In this document: positions 23,307-32,194 of the stretch, piece by piece | Numbering within the stretch: position 1 is the stretch's first letter | Layout: every line of letters starts with the position of its first letter | DNA from: Devosia sp. XK-2 | GTDB taxonomy: Bacteria > Pseudomonadota > Alphaproteobacteria > Rhizobiales > Devosiaceae | Assembly: GCF_037113415.1 (NCBI RefSeq) | Contig: NZ_CP146608.1 | Span: forward strand, 1,446,501 to 1,510,500 | Direction: 5' to 3' | Length of the DNA stretch: 64,000 nucleotides | Notes under the pieces: model-generated | The model's input: the letters and a program-made list of their open reading frames with translations, nothing else | Told to the model about the DNA's origin: nothing | Databases searched by the model: none | Made by a program: the position numbers and the translations under genes

Positions 23307-24548
23307 ATGAAGAAGTTTGCAGTGGTTGCCGCAATGGCAACCGCTTTCCTTGGCTCCACGTCCGCTTACGCCGTGGATCTCGAAGTGACCCACTGGTGGA
23401 CTTCGGCTGGTGAAGCCGCGGCTATTGCCGAGTTTGCCAAGCTTTTCGAAGAGAAGACCGGCAACAACTGGGTCGATAGCGCCCTGGCTGGTTCGGGCAC
23501 CGGTGCGAACCCTGTTATCATCAGCCGTATCATCGGCGGTGATCCGATGGGCGCCACGCAGATGAATACCGGCCGTGACGCTGAAGAGCTTATCCAGGCT
23601 GGCCTGATGCGCGATCTGACCCCGATCGTCGAAGAAATGGGCGGTCTCGACTTCTACGTCGACAAGACCCTGCTCGAGCCCTGCATGTATGAGGGCGGCA
23701 TCTACTGCCTGCCGATCAACATCCACTCGTGGGACTGGCTGTGGCTTTCCACCAAGGCCTATGAAGAGATCGGTCAGCCCGTGCCGACCAACTGGGACGA
23801 GTATGTGGCCTCTTGGCCGGCTCTCCAAGAAGCTGGCATCCTGCCCTTCGGTCTCGCCACCGGCTGGCCCTTCTCGGGCGTTCCGGGCGTGCTGATGTCC
23901 GGTCTGGGTGGTTCGGATCTCGTCCTCGCCATCAACCGCGACAAGAGCGCCGACGCCGTTCGTGGTCCGGAATTCCGCAAGGTCGCAGAAGCTCTGGACA
24001 ATCTTCGTTCGGTGATCTCGCCTGAGATGATGGTTCCGTCCTTCGGCGACGTGGGTAATCAGATCCTGGCTGGCGAAGTTGCTGGCAATATCCACGGCGA
24101 CTGGCTCGCCGGCGACCTGCAGGTTGCTGGTGGCGTTGCGGGCGAAGACTACGAATGTCTGCCCGCGCTCGGCCTTGGCGATCAGCTGACCGGCGGTGGT
24201 GACTCGTTCTACTTCCCCGTTCTGCCCGAAGGCACGGACCCGGCAGTGATCCAGGCCCAGGCCGACCTGGCCAAGATCCTGATCTCGCCGGAAGGCCAGT
24301 TGAACTTCAACCTGGTCAAGGGCTCCATGCCCATCCGCACCGATATCGATCTGTCCGCCGCCAACCCCTGCATGCAGAAAGCTATCGGCATGCTCGAGAA
24401 CGGCCTGCTGCCCTCGGGCGACTTCGCGCTCTCCAGCGATACCCAGCAGCAGCTCCAGGATCTCAACACCGAGTTCCTTGACGACGACAGCATCACCGTT
24501 GACGACTATATCGAGCGCTATGCCTCGATCATCGAGTCTGCTGACTAA
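23307..24548 (+). CDS. Sugar ABC importer substrate-binding protein (family 1)
   Basis: This 413-residue exported protein has a signal peptide over about residues 1-22 (ending SAYA) and a family 1 sugar-binding fold. The mature sequence starts VDLEVTHWWTSAGEAAAIAEF, and HWWTSxGE is characteristic of binding proteins for mono- or disaccharides of the UgpB/MalE class. GGAGG lies seven bases before the ATG at 23307; an upstream in-frame ATG (23175) would place operator DNA in the gene. It is followed by GC-rich stem-loops that probably raise its level over the permeases. Confidence 0.92.
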   Translation: MKKFAVVAAMATAFLGSTSAYAVDLEVTHWWTSAGEAAAIAEFAKLFEEKTGNNWVDSALAGSGTGANPVIISRIIGGDPMGATQMNTGRDAEELIQAGLMRDLTPIVEEMGGLDFYVDKTLLEPCMYEGGIYCLPINIHSWDWLWLSTKAYEEIGQPVPTNWDEYVASWPALQEAGILPFGLATGWPFSGVPGVLMSGLGGSDLVLAINRDKSADAVRGPEFRKVAEALDNLRSVISPEMMVPSFGDVGNQILAGEVAGNIHGDWLAGDLQVAGGVAGEDYECLPALGLGDQLTGGGDSFYFPVLPEGTDPAVIQAQADLAKILISPEGQLNFNLVKGSMPIRTDIDLSAANPCMQKAIGMLENGLLPSGDFALSSDTQQQLQDLNTEFLDDDSITVDDYIERYASIIESAD

Positions 24549-24562
24549 TCGTCACCGAGATG

Positions 24563-24620
24563 GGACGGGGCTCCGGCCCCGTCCTTGAGACGCGGTGGTC
24601 GACCTTGATCGACAAGGTCG
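24563..24620 (+). other. Two tandem stem-loops after the binding-protein gene
   Basis: GGACGGGGC (24563-24571) pairs perfectly with GCCCCGTCC (24576-24584) around a TCCG tetraloop. CGACCTTG (24600-24607) pairs with CAAGGTCG (24613-24620). Neither is followed by a T-run, so read-through with message protection is more likely than termination. Confidence 0.65.
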
Positions 24621-24646
24621 GCCACTTCCTTATGGAGAGAGATGTA

Positions 24647-25585
24647 ATGGCGGACACAGCCGTTCACACCGGGGAAGGGACGGGGCGAGCTGCTCGGCCT
24701 GGCCTCCTCAATAGAATTTTCCTGCACAACCTATCCGGCAAGATAGCGGCTATCCCCATGATGGCGACGGTGTTGATCGTGTTTATCGGTTGCACCATCT
24801 GGACCATCTATTTTTCGTTCACCAATTCCAGGCTTTTGCCTACGGGCAAATTTGTTGGTTTCGATCAGTACGAGCGCCTGTTCGCGACCTCGCGCTGGAA
24901 CGTTTCGGTGACCAACCTGATCACCTATGGTGTGTTCTCTCTGGTCTTCACCCTGGGCCTTGGCTTTCTGCTGGCGGTGTTGATGGATCAGAAGATCCGC
25001 TTTGAAAGCGCCTTCCGCACCATCATGCTTTATCCTTTTGCGCTGTCATTCATTGTGACCGGCCTGGTCTGGCAGTGGATCATGAACCCCACGCTGGGCC
25101 TTCAGGGCACGATGCGTAATCTGGGCTGGGAAGGTTTCACTTTCGACTGGATCGCCAATCCGCGCATGGTGCTGTTCGCACTGTTGATAGCGGGGCTCTG
25201 GCAGGGCGTAGGGTTCTGCATGGTGCTCATGCTGGCCGGGTTGCGCGGCGTCGATGAAGAAATCTGGAAGGCCGCGCGTGTCGACGGCATTCCCACCTGG
25301 CGCACTTACATTTCGGTCGTGCTGCCCATGATGCGCGGCGTGCTGGTTACCGCCGTCGTGCTGATCGGCTCGGGCATTGTCCGTCTCTACGATCTGGTCG
25401 TCGCCTTGACCAATGGCGGCCCTGGTATCTCCTCGGAAGTGCCGGCCAAATACGTCTATAACTACATGTTCTCGGGCGGCAATATCGGCCAGGGCCTGGC
25501 CGCGGCAACCATGATGTTGCTGACCGTGCTGATCATCATGGTCCCTTGGGCCTATCTTGAATTCGGTGGAAGAGGGCGCCGCTGA
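24647..25585 (+). CDS. Sugar ABC importer permease (MalF type)
   Basis: This 312-residue protein has about six membrane helices, beginning after a polar N-terminus of about 35 residues. The EAA loop is LRGVDEEIWKAARVDGIPTWRTYISVVLPMM. GGAGAGAG ends five bases before the ATG at 24647; the earlier in-frame ATG codons at 24560 and 24632 lie in or near the stem-loop region and lack such a site. It forms the channel with the next gene product, which it overlaps by one base (TGATG). Confidence 0.9.
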   Translation: MADTAVHTGEGTGRAARPGLLNRIFLHNLSGKIAAIPMMATVLIVFIGCTIWTIYFSFTNSRLLPTGKFVGFDQYERLFATSRWNVSVTNLITYGVFSLVFTLGLGFLLAVLMDQKIRFESAFRTIMLYPFALSFIVTGLVWQWIMNPTLGLQGTMRNLGWEGFTFDWIANPRMVLFALLIAGLWQGVGFCMVLMLAGLRGVDEEIWKAARVDGIPTWRTYISVVLPMMRGVLVTAVVLIGSGIVRLYDLVVALTNGGPGISSEVPAKYVYNYMFSGGNIGQGLAAATMMLLTVLIIMVPWAYLEFGGRGRR

Positions 25586-26520
25586 TGAGCCAGACCGCTA
25601 CAATGTCCGGCTCCGCGCCGACCACAACTCCAATCGCTGGTGTCGAACCGCGCGGGCCCAGGCCCAGGCCGTTCTTCACGCCCAAGAAGATCATGCTCTA
25701 TACCACGCTGGTCTTTTTCAGCCTCTACTTCCTGTTCCCGCTCTATGTGATGCTGGTGACGTCCTTCAAGACGATGCCGGAAATCCGCTTCGGTAACATC
25801 TTCGCCTTTCCTGGCCAGATCAATTTCGATGCCTGGGTGAAGGCCTGGACCTCCGCCTGCACGGGCCTGACCTGCGAGGGGCTGTCGCCTGGCTTCTGGA
25901 ACTCGGTGAAGATCACCATTCCCTCAACCATCGTCTCGATCTTCATCGCCGCCGTAAACGGCTATGCGCTGGTGAACTGGCGATTCAAGGGCTCGGAAAT
26001 CTTCTTCGCCATCCTGATTTTCGGCTCCTTCATCCCCTATCAGGTCTTCCTGTATCCTCTGGTGATGATCACGCGTGAACTGGGCATTTTCGGTACGCTG
26101 CAGGCCGTCATCGTCGTCCATACCATCTTCGGCATGCCGATCCTGACCTTGCTCTTCCGGAATTACTTCGCCTCGCTGCCGGTGGAACTGTTCAAGGCAG
26201 CCCGTGTCGATGGGGCTGGGTTCTGGCGCATTTTCTTTGAGATCATGCTGCCCATGTCGCTGCCGATCTTCGTCGTGGCGCTGATCCTGCAGGTCACCGG
26301 TATCTGGAACGACTTCTTGTTCGGGGTGGTCTTTGCCGGTACGCAGAACCTGCCCATGACCGTGCAGCTCAACAACATCGTCAACTCGGCTCAGGGTACG
26401 CCCGAATACAACGTCAACATGGCCGCAACCGTGCTGACCGGGCTCGTGCCGCTGATCATCTATTTTGTGTCCGGCAAGCTGTTTGTACGCGGCGTCGCCG
26501 CCGGCGCCGTGAAGGGATAA
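25585..26520 (+). CDS. Sugar ABC importer permease (MalG type)
   Basis: This 311-residue membrane protein of the carbohydrate uptake CUT1 class carries six helices and the EAA loop LPVELFKAARVDGAGFWRIFFEIMLPMSLP. Its periplasmic loop contains a CTGLTCEG segment with a cysteine pair that is unusual but may be specific to this subgroup. Start and stop codons of the two permease genes overlap at 25583-25587, showing translational coupling. Confidence 0.9.
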   Translation: MSQTATMSGSAPTTTPIAGVEPRGPRPRPFFTPKKIMLYTTLVFFSLYFLFPLYVMLVTSFKTMPEIRFGNIFAFPGQINFDAWVKAWTSACTGLTCEGLSPGFWNSVKITIPSTIVSIFIAAVNGYALVNWRFKGSEIFFAILIFGSFIPYQVFLYPLVMITRELGIFGTLQAVIVVHTIFGMPILTLLFRNYFASLPVELFKAARVDGAGFWRIFFEIMLPMSLPIFVVALILQVTGIWNDFLFGVVFAGTQNLPMTVQLNNIVNSAQGTPEYNVNMAATVLTGLVPLIIYFVSGKLFVRGVAAGAVKG

Positions 26521-26526
26521 AATCCG

Positions 26527-27612
26527 ATGCAAACAAGTGTTTCCATCAAAGACCTCTCGCTCAACTTCGGCAACGTCAAGGTTCTCGAACACCTCAATCT
26601 CGATATTGCGCAGGGCGAGTTCATTGTCTTGCTCGGGCCCTCGGGTTGCGGCAAGTCCACGCTGCTCAACTGCATTGCCGGGCTGCTCGACGTCTCCGAC
26701 GGTCAGATATTCATCAATGGCAAGAATGTCACCTGGGAACAGCCCAAGGACCGTGGCATCGGCATGGTGTTCCAGTCCTATGCGCTTTACCCGCAGATGT
26801 CGGTCGAAAAGAACCTCAGCTTCGGTCTGCGCGTCGCCGGCATGCCCAAGGCGGAAATCGAGCAGCGCGTCAAGCGCGCTGCCGAAATCCTGCAGATCGA
26901 ACCGCTGCTCCAGCGCAAGCCGGCCAATCTCTCGGGTGGTCAGCGCCAGCGCGTCGCCATCGGCCGTGCCCTGGTGCGCGACGTGGACGTGTTCCTCTTC
27001 GATGAGCCGCTGTCCAACCTCGATGCCAAGCTGCGTTCCGACCTGCGCGTCGAGATCAAGCGTCTGCACCAGCGCCTCAAGAACACCATGATCTACGTGA
27101 CCCACGATCAGATCGAGGCTCTGACGCTGGCCGACCGTATCGCCATCATGAAAAATGGTGTCATTCAGCAGCTCGCCGATCCGCACACCATCTACAATAA
27201 GCCCACCAATCTCTATGTGGCCGGCTTTATTGGCTCGCCCTCGATGAACTTCATCGAAGGCACGCTGAATGGTGCGACCTTCACGGCCAGTGACGGCACG
27301 ACAATTCCGGTCGGCGCCTACGAATATGTCTCGGGGGCACCTGCCGGTGCGTCCAAGGTCGTGCTCGGGGTTCGTCCGGAGCATGTCTTCGTCGGCGAAG
27401 CGGCTAGCGACATGCCCTACAAGGCCGATGTGGAAATCGAAATCGTCGAGCCCATGGGGTCCGAGACCCTGGCCTGGACCAAGGTCGCCGGCGTGCCGGT
27501 TACCTTCCGTTGCAGCAGCGATATCGACATCAAGGATGGCGACAAGATTACCATCGGCTTTGACATCGCCCGCGGCTCGTTGTTCGACGCCGGCAGCGAA
27601 AACCGCCTCTAG
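26527..27612 (+). CDS. Sugar ABC importer ATPase (MalK/UgpC type)
   Basis: This 361-residue ATPase has Walker A GPSGCGKST (about residue 38), Q-loop FQSYALYPQM, signature LSGGQRQRVAIGRAL, Walker B VFLFDEPLSNLDAKLR and the His switch VTHDQIEALTLADRI. A C-terminal regulatory OB-type domain follows from about residue 235 (NFIEGTL, VLGVRPEHV). It supplies energy to the CUT1 importer; MalK-type ATPases of rhizobia are often shared between importers. It follows the permease gene by six bases. Confidence 0.92.
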   Translation: MQTSVSIKDLSLNFGNVKVLEHLNLDIAQGEFIVLLGPSGCGKSTLLNCIAGLLDVSDGQIFINGKNVTWEQPKDRGIGMVFQSYALYPQMSVEKNLSFGLRVAGMPKAEIEQRVKRAAEILQIEPLLQRKPANLSGGQRQRVAIGRALVRDVDVFLFDEPLSNLDAKLRSDLRVEIKRLHQRLKNTMIYVTHDQIEALTLADRIAIMKNGVIQQLADPHTIYNKPTNLYVAGFIGSPSMNFIEGTLNGATFTASDGTTIPVGAYEYVSGAPAGASKVVLGVRPEHVFVGEAASDMPYKADVEIEIVEPMGSETLAWTKVAGVPVTFRCSSDIDIKDGDKITIGFDIARGSLFDAGSENRL

Positions 27613-27636
27613 TTCGACGCGGCAGAAATTTGGGTG

Positions 27637-27673
27637 GTGCCCCACGGGGCGCCGCTCCGCCGGCTCTCCGGCG
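27637..27673 (+). other. Stem-loops after the importer ATPase gene
   Basis: GGTGCCC/GGGCGCC forms a hairpin with one G-U pair, followed by CGCCGG (27658-27663) pairing with CCGGCG (27668-27673). TACTTTTG lies a few bases further, so partial termination between importer and enzyme genes is possible. The rest of the 175-base gap up to 27788 shows no gene. Confidence 0.4.
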
Positions 27674-27787
27674 CTCACATTACTTTTGCGGCAGTCGATC
27701 TGTCCGGGCGCGGCGACGCCAGCCCTTGGCCAGACTATCTCCCGGTCCGACGCGACACCGTGTTCCTTTTCCCTGACGAGGCCAATC

Positions 27788-28537
27788 ATGGACTTTTCAT
27801 ATCAGCTTTATAGCGCGCGCAACGAAGCGTCGCTCGATGACACGCTCAAGACCCTGGCCGGCCTGGGCTATACCCAGGTGGAAGGGTGGGGCGGCCAGTT
27901 TGCCGATCCTGCCGCTTTGGCGCAGAGCCTCAAGAATGCCGGCCTCACCATGCCGACCGCTCATATGGGCTATGGCCAGCTCGAGGACACTGACGCGGCC
28001 CTCAAGATTGTCGAGGCTGTCGGCATCCAGACTGTCTATTGTCCGGCACCACCCTCCGAGGCCTTCCGCACCGGCGGTGGCAACTGGCAGGAATTCGCTG
28101 CGGGCCTCGCCCGCATCGCCGCAGCCTTCAAGGCCGCCGGCAAGGGCTTTGGCTATCACAATCACCATTGGGAATTCGGCAAAGACGCCAGCGGCAAGAC
28201 CCCGATCGAGCTGATCCTGGATGCTTCGCCCGACACCCAGTGGGAAATGGACTTGGCCTGGGTCGTTCGCGCCAATGAAGATCCGATCTTCTGGATGGAA
28301 AAGCTGGGCAGCCGTATCACCGCAGTTCACGTCAAGGATATCGCTCCTGCCGGCGAAAAGACCGACGAAGATGGTTGGGCCGACGTTGGGACCGGTACCC
28401 TGGATTGGCCGAATTATATCAAAGAGATCAAGGCCAATACCAAGGCGCGCTACTTCGTCGCCGAGCATGACAAGCCGAGCGACGCCATTCGCTTTGCGCG
28501 CAACGCCGCGGCCGCACTCAAGAGCTACGGAGTCTAA
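27788..28537 (+). CDS. Sugar isomerase/epimerase-fold protein 1 (AP endonuclease family 2 TIM barrel)
   Basis: This 249-residue TIM-barrel protein of the xylose-isomerase-like superfamily shows YQLYSARNE at strand 1, FGYHNHHWEF in the middle, EMDLAWV, HVKDI and VAEHDKPSD at the end; these His, Asp and Glu residues are the usual metal ligands. Relatives next to Gfo/Idh oxidoreductases act as isomerases, epimerases or 3-keto-glycoside lyases. Which reaction applies here cannot be told. The ATG at 27788 is preceded by GACGAGG; a longer frame upstream runs through the ATPase gene in another phase. Confidence 0.85.
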   Translation: MDFSYQLYSARNEASLDDTLKTLAGLGYTQVEGWGGQFADPAALAQSLKNAGLTMPTAHMGYGQLEDTDAALKIVEAVGIQTVYCPAPPSEAFRTGGGNWQEFAAGLARIAAAFKAAGKGFGYHNHHWEFGKDASGKTPIELILDASPDTQWEMDLAWVVRANEDPIFWMEKLGSRITAVHVKDIAPAGEKTDEDGWADVGTGTLDWPNYIKEIKANTKARYFVAEHDKPSDAIRFARNAAAALKSYGV

Positions 28538-28540
28538 GCC

Positions 28541-29683
28541 ATGGCAAAGACCTATGGCGTCGGCATCATGGGTGCCGGCAATATTTCTGCCGCCTATCTG
28601 CGTCTCGCGCCCCTGTTCAAAGGGCTCGACGTCCGTGCCGTGGCCGATATTCGCCCTGAAGCGGCCAAGCTGCGCGCCGAGGAATTCGGCGTTGCCGCCC
28701 AGACGCCCGACGAACTGCTCAAGAATTCCGAGCTGGACGTCATCGTCAACCTGACCATTCCCTCGACCCACTATTCTGTGTCGATGGATATCGTCTCGGC
28801 CGGCAAGCATTCCTATTCGGAGAAGCCTTTCGTTCTGACCGTTGACGAGGGCCTTGCCCTCAAGAAGGCCGCCGACGAGCGGGGCCTCAAGGTCGGTTCG
28901 GCGCCCGACACTTTCCTGGGCGGCGCACACCAGCAGGCTCGCGAAATCATCGATAGCGGCAAGCTCGGCAAGATCATGAGTGGCACCACCCACGTCATGA
29001 GCCGCGGCATGGAGCATTGGCATCCCAATCCGGACTTCTTCTTCCAGCCCGGCGGCGGCCCGATCCTCGATCTCGGCCCCTATTACATCACCGACCTGGT
29101 GCACCTGCTTGGGCCTGTGAAGCGTCTTTCGGCCTTCACCAATATGGCTCGCACCGAGCGCATTGTTTCCGCCGAGGGTCCGTATAAGGGCACCACCATC
29201 AAGGTCGGTACTCCGACCACCATCCACGGTGTGCTCGAATTCCATTCCGGGGCAATCGTCACCATCGGCGCGAGCTGGGACGTGGCGGCCCACGGCCATC
29301 ACAATATCGAGCTCTACGGCACCGATGGTTCGATCTTCGTGCCCGATCCGAACTTCTTCGGCGGCGACCTCGTTACCACCGGCATCGAAGGCATTCGGAC
29401 GCCGGTCGAACCCTGGGCGCATCCTTTCGGCAAGCCGAACCAGGATCTCGACAAGGACAATCCCCGGGCCAACTATCGTTGCGCCGGTCTTGCCGACATG
29501 ATGCAGTCCATCGAAAGCGGCCAGAATGCGCGCTGCGGGCTCGACGTGGCGCTGCATGTCGTTGAGGTCATGACCGGCCTGCTCAAGGCCGGCGAGACGG
29601 GACAGGTGCTGACGCTGACCACGACCTGCGAGCGGCCGCTGGCGCTCGGCATCGAGGAAGCCAAGGCTCTGCTCAAGGCATGA
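28541..29683 (+). CDS. Gfo/Idh/MocA-family oxidoreductase 1
   Basis: This 380-residue dehydrogenase has an N-terminal Rossmann fold (GIMGAGNISAAYLRLAPLF, then VRAVADIRPE) and the family marker SEKPF near residue 91. A C-terminal alpha/beta substrate domain follows, with GGGPILDLGPYYITDLVHLLGPV. The family uses NAD(P) to oxidise or reduce a hydroxyl on sugars or inositols. It starts three bases after the isomerase stop, implying a joint pathway. Confidence 0.9.
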   Translation: MAKTYGVGIMGAGNISAAYLRLAPLFKGLDVRAVADIRPEAAKLRAEEFGVAAQTPDELLKNSELDVIVNLTIPSTHYSVSMDIVSAGKHSYSEKPFVLTVDEGLALKKAADERGLKVGSAPDTFLGGAHQQAREIIDSGKLGKIMSGTTHVMSRGMEHWHPNPDFFFQPGGGPILDLGPYYITDLVHLLGPVKRLSAFTNMARTERIVSAEGPYKGTTIKVGTPTTIHGVLEFHSGAIVTIGASWDVAAHGHHNIELYGTDGSIFVPDPNFFGGDLVTTGIEGIRTPVEPWAHPFGKPNQDLDKDNPRANYRCAGLADMMQSIESGQNARCGLDVALHVVEVMTGLLKAGETGQVLTLTTTCERPLALGIEEAKALLKA

Positions 29684-29739
29684 CGAACGTACGTCATTGA
29701 CAGGCGACTTATGCCGGTGAAGACTGCAGCCTAACATGT

Positions 29740-29802
29740 CAGGGCGGCGAGCAATCGTCGCCCTGCATTATCAAAATGCCCCGGGAGGCGGTTTTGCGGG
29801 GC
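29740..29802 (+). other. Stem-loops between oxidoreductase 1 and isomerase 2
   Basis: CAGGGCGGCGA (29740-29750) pairs with TCGTCGCCCTG (29755-29765), with one G-U pair and a GCAA tetraloop. GCCCCG (29778-29783) pairs with CGGGGC (29797-29802). GCAA is a very stable tetraloop class. There is no T-run, so a processing or stability role is likelier than termination. Confidence 0.5.
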
Positions 29803-29819
29803 GATAAGAGGAGACATTC

Positions 29820-30878
29820 ATGGCCACCACCATCAAAGGCCCCGCGATTTTTCTCGCCCAGTTCGCCGGTGACAAGGCGCCCTTCGACACGCTGGACAAC
29901 ATCTGCAAATGGGCCGCAGGCCTGGGCTATAAAGGCGTGCAGATCCCAACTTGGGTATCAAGCTTCATCGATCTGGAAAAAGCTGCCAATTCCAAGACTT
30001 ACGCGGATGAGATCAAGGGCGTGGTGAACAGCCACGGCCTCGAAATCACCGAGCTGTCGACCCATCTGCAGGGTCAGCTCGTGGCCGTTCATCCCGCTTA
30101 TGACACGGCCTTTGACGGTTTTGCACCGGCTTCCGTGCACGGCAATCCCAAGGCGCGCCAGGAATGGGCCGTCCAGACCATGCTCAACGCCGCCAAGGCA
30201 TCACAAAACCTTAGCCTCAATGCCCACGCGACCTTCTCCGGTGCTCTGGCTTGGCCCTATCTCTACCCTTGGCCGCAGCGCCCCGCAGGTCTGGTCGAAG
30301 AGGCCTTTGACGAGCTGGCGCGTCGCTGGACCCCCATCCTCAATGCCTTCGATGAAGCAGGCGTCGATGTCTGCTACGAAATCCATCCCGGCGAGGACCT
30401 GCACGATGGCGTCTCCTACGAGATGTTCCTGGACCGCGTGAAGAACCATCCGCGCGCCAATCTTCTCTATGATCCCAGCCATTTCGTGCTGCAGCAGCTC
30501 GACTACCTGGACTACATCGATATCTACAAAGACCGCATCAAGGCCTTCCACGTTAAGGATGCCGAGTTCAATCCGACCGGTCGTCAGGGCGTTTATGGCG
30601 GCTTCCAGTCCTGGGTGAACCGGGCAGGACGCTTCCGTTCCATCGGTGACGGTCAGGTCGATTTCCCCGCGATTTTTGCCAAGATGGCCGCAAATGATTT
30701 CAAGGGCTGGGCTGTGCTGGAGTGGGAATGCGCTCTCAAGCATCCCGAAGATGGTGCGCGCGAAGGCGCGGAGCTCATCCAGAGCTACATCATTCGCGTG
30801 ACCGAAAAGGCCTTTGACGATTTCGCCAGCGGCGGCACCGACAAGGCGGCCAACCGCAAGATGCTGGGCCTTTCGTAA
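29820..30878 (+). CDS. Sugar isomerase/epimerase-fold protein 2
   Basis: This 352-residue TIM-barrel protein is about 100 residues longer than the first isomerase gene product. Likely metal ligands lie in ITELSTHLQGQLVAVHP, DVCYEIHPGEDLHDG, NLLYDPSHF, FHVKDAEF and LEWECAL. The extra length comes from loops around AFDGFAPASVHGNPKARQEW and from a C-terminal extension. Similar proteins work with Gfo/Idh oxidoreductases on keto-sugars. AGAGGAGA lies just before the ATG. Confidence 0.88.
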   Translation: MATTIKGPAIFLAQFAGDKAPFDTLDNICKWAAGLGYKGVQIPTWVSSFIDLEKAANSKTYADEIKGVVNSHGLEITELSTHLQGQLVAVHPAYDTAFDGFAPASVHGNPKARQEWAVQTMLNAAKASQNLSLNAHATFSGALAWPYLYPWPQRPAGLVEEAFDELARRWTPILNAFDEAGVDVCYEIHPGEDLHDGVSYEMFLDRVKNHPRANLLYDPSHFVLQQLDYLDYIDIYKDRIKAFHVKDAEFNPTGRQGVYGGFQSWVNRAGRFRSIGDGQVDFPAIFAKMAANDFKGWAVLEWECALKHPEDGAREGAELIQSYIIRVTEKAFDDFASGGTDKAANRKMLGLS

Positions 30879-30900
30879 GGTCCGGCAAATTTATATCCAT

Positions 30901-30960
30901 CGTCACGGCCCGGCTTGACCGGGTGGCCCTCGGATTGCCCGGTCAAGCCGGGCAATGACG
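30901..30960. repeat. REP-like palindromic element
   Basis: GCCCGGCTTGACCGGG (30908-30923) is exactly complementary to 30938-30953, and the outer CGTCA/TGACG ends (30901-30905, 30956-30960) also match. Elements of the type CGTCATnGCCCGGCTTGACCGGG are widespread between genes in Hyphomicrobiales. This one lies inside an operon. Confidence 0.75.
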
Positions 30961-30991
30961 CAGGATGGAAGAACGGGAAGAGGAACACGAA

Positions 30992-32143
30992 ATGGCCGAA
31001 AACGGCGCAAAACCAATTCGTCTGGGCATGGTCGGCGGCGGCACTGGTGCCTTCATCGGCTATGTGCACCGCATCGCATCACGCCTCGATGGCGATTTTC
31101 AACTGGTGGCCGGTGCGCTTTCGTCGCGCCCGGAGGTCGCCAGGGAATCGGGCAAGAATCTCGGTCTCGCCGAGGACCGCGTCTACACCTCCTATGAGGA
31201 AATGGCCAAAGCCGAGGCCGCCCGCCCCGATGGCATCCAGGCTGTTTCGATCGTGACGCCCAACCACATGCATTTCGGGCCCACCAAGGCGTTCCTGGAA
31301 GCCGGTTTCCACGTGATCTGCGACAAGCCGATCACGTCCACGCTCGACGATGCCCGCAAATTGCTCGACATCAAGCCGACCAATGGCGCAAAGTTCCTGC
31401 TCACGCACAATTATACCGGCTATCCGCTGATCCGGCAGGCGCGCGAGCTTGTCGCTTCTGGGGCTTTGGGCAAGCTCCGCGTCGTCCAGGCCGAATACGC
31501 CCAGGATTGGCTGACCGAAGCGGCCGACGAAGGCAACAAGCAGGCCGCTTGGCGGACCGATCCCGCCCGCTCCGGCGCTGGCGGCGCCATCGGCGACATC
31601 GGCACGCACGCTTACAATCTGCTGCGCTTTGTCACTGGGCTTAAGACCGATTCCGTGTCGGCAGACCTGACAGCTTTCGTTCCCGGCCGTCAGCTCGATG
31701 ACAATGTGCATGTCATGCTGCGTTTTGAAGGCGGCGCCAAGGGCATGCTTTGGGCCAGCCAGGTTGCCGTTGGCAAGGAAAACGGTCTGCAATTGCGCGT
31801 CTATGGCGACAAGGGTGGGCTCGAATGGAGCCAGGAGAACCCCAATTACATGTGGTTCACCGAATTCGGCAAACCGCGGCAGCTCATCACCCGTGGCGGA
31901 TCGATTTCCGTGCCGCCTGCCGCCTCGATGAATGTTCGCATTCCCGCCGGCCATCCCGAAGGCTATCTTGAGGCCTTTGCCACCCTCTATAGCCAGTTTG
32001 CAGCGGTCATCCGCGGTGAGGGCGCTGACTATGAAGAGCTACTGCCTACCATGGCCGACGGCATCGAAGGCATGCAGTTCATCACCGCGTCGGTGAAGTC
32101 GAGCCAGAACGACAGCAAGTGGACGCGCTTTTCTGACGTGTGA
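30992..32143 (+). CDS. Gfo/Idh/MocA-family oxidoreductase 2
   Basis: This 383-residue dehydrogenase has a glycine-rich Rossmann start ([21 protein letters not shown]) and a CDKP marker in place of the more common EKP. The C-terminal domain contains [21 protein letters not shown] and [14 protein letters not shown]. It belongs to a different subgroup from oxidoreductase 1. AGAGGA precedes the ATG at 30992, which is preferred over an in-frame ATG at 30965 lying against the REP-like repeat. It is the last gene of the operon, followed directly by a terminator. Confidence 0.9.
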   Translation: MAENGAKPIRLGMVGGGTGAFIGYVHRIASRLDGDFQLVAGALSSRPEVARESGKNLGLAEDRVYTSYEEMAKAEAARPDGIQAVSIVTPNHMHFGPTKAFLEAGFHVICDKPITSTLDDARKLLDIKPTNGAKFLLTHNYTGYPLIRQARELVASGALGKLRVVQAEYAQDWLTEAADEGNKQAAWRTDPARSGAGGAIGDIGTHAYNLLRFVTGLKTDSVSADLTAFVPGRQLDDNVHVMLRFEGGAKGMLWASQVAVGKENGLQLRVYGDKGGLEWSQENPNYMWFTEFGKPRQLITRGGSISVPPAASMNVRIPAGHPEGYLEAFATLYSQFAAVIRGEGADYEELLPTMADGIEGMQFITASVKSSQNDSKWTRFSDV

Positions 32144-32166
32144 CGAACTACCAAAAATGGAATAGA

Positions 32167-32194
32167 GGCCGGTGGCGTCTGCCACCGGCCTTTT
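32167..32194 (+). terminator. Intrinsic terminator of the second sugar operon
   Basis: GGCCGGTGGC (32167-32176) pairs perfectly with GCCACCGGCC (32181-32190) around GTCT and is followed by TTTT. It may also serve the convergent TraB-family gene, whose stop begins at 32195, because A residues precede the stem. Confidence 0.9.

Noticed and set aside
25924..27789. A 621-residue minus-strand open frame across the permease and ATPase genes
   Set aside because: It is antisense to clear MalG- and MalK-type genes; its composition (His, Asp, Gln-rich) is typical of mirror frames in GC-rich DNA and shows no family motif.
27797..29737. A 646-residue minus-strand open frame across isomerase 1 and oxidoreductase 1
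   Set aside because: It is antisense to two well-supported enzymes and has no recognisable domain or ribosome site.
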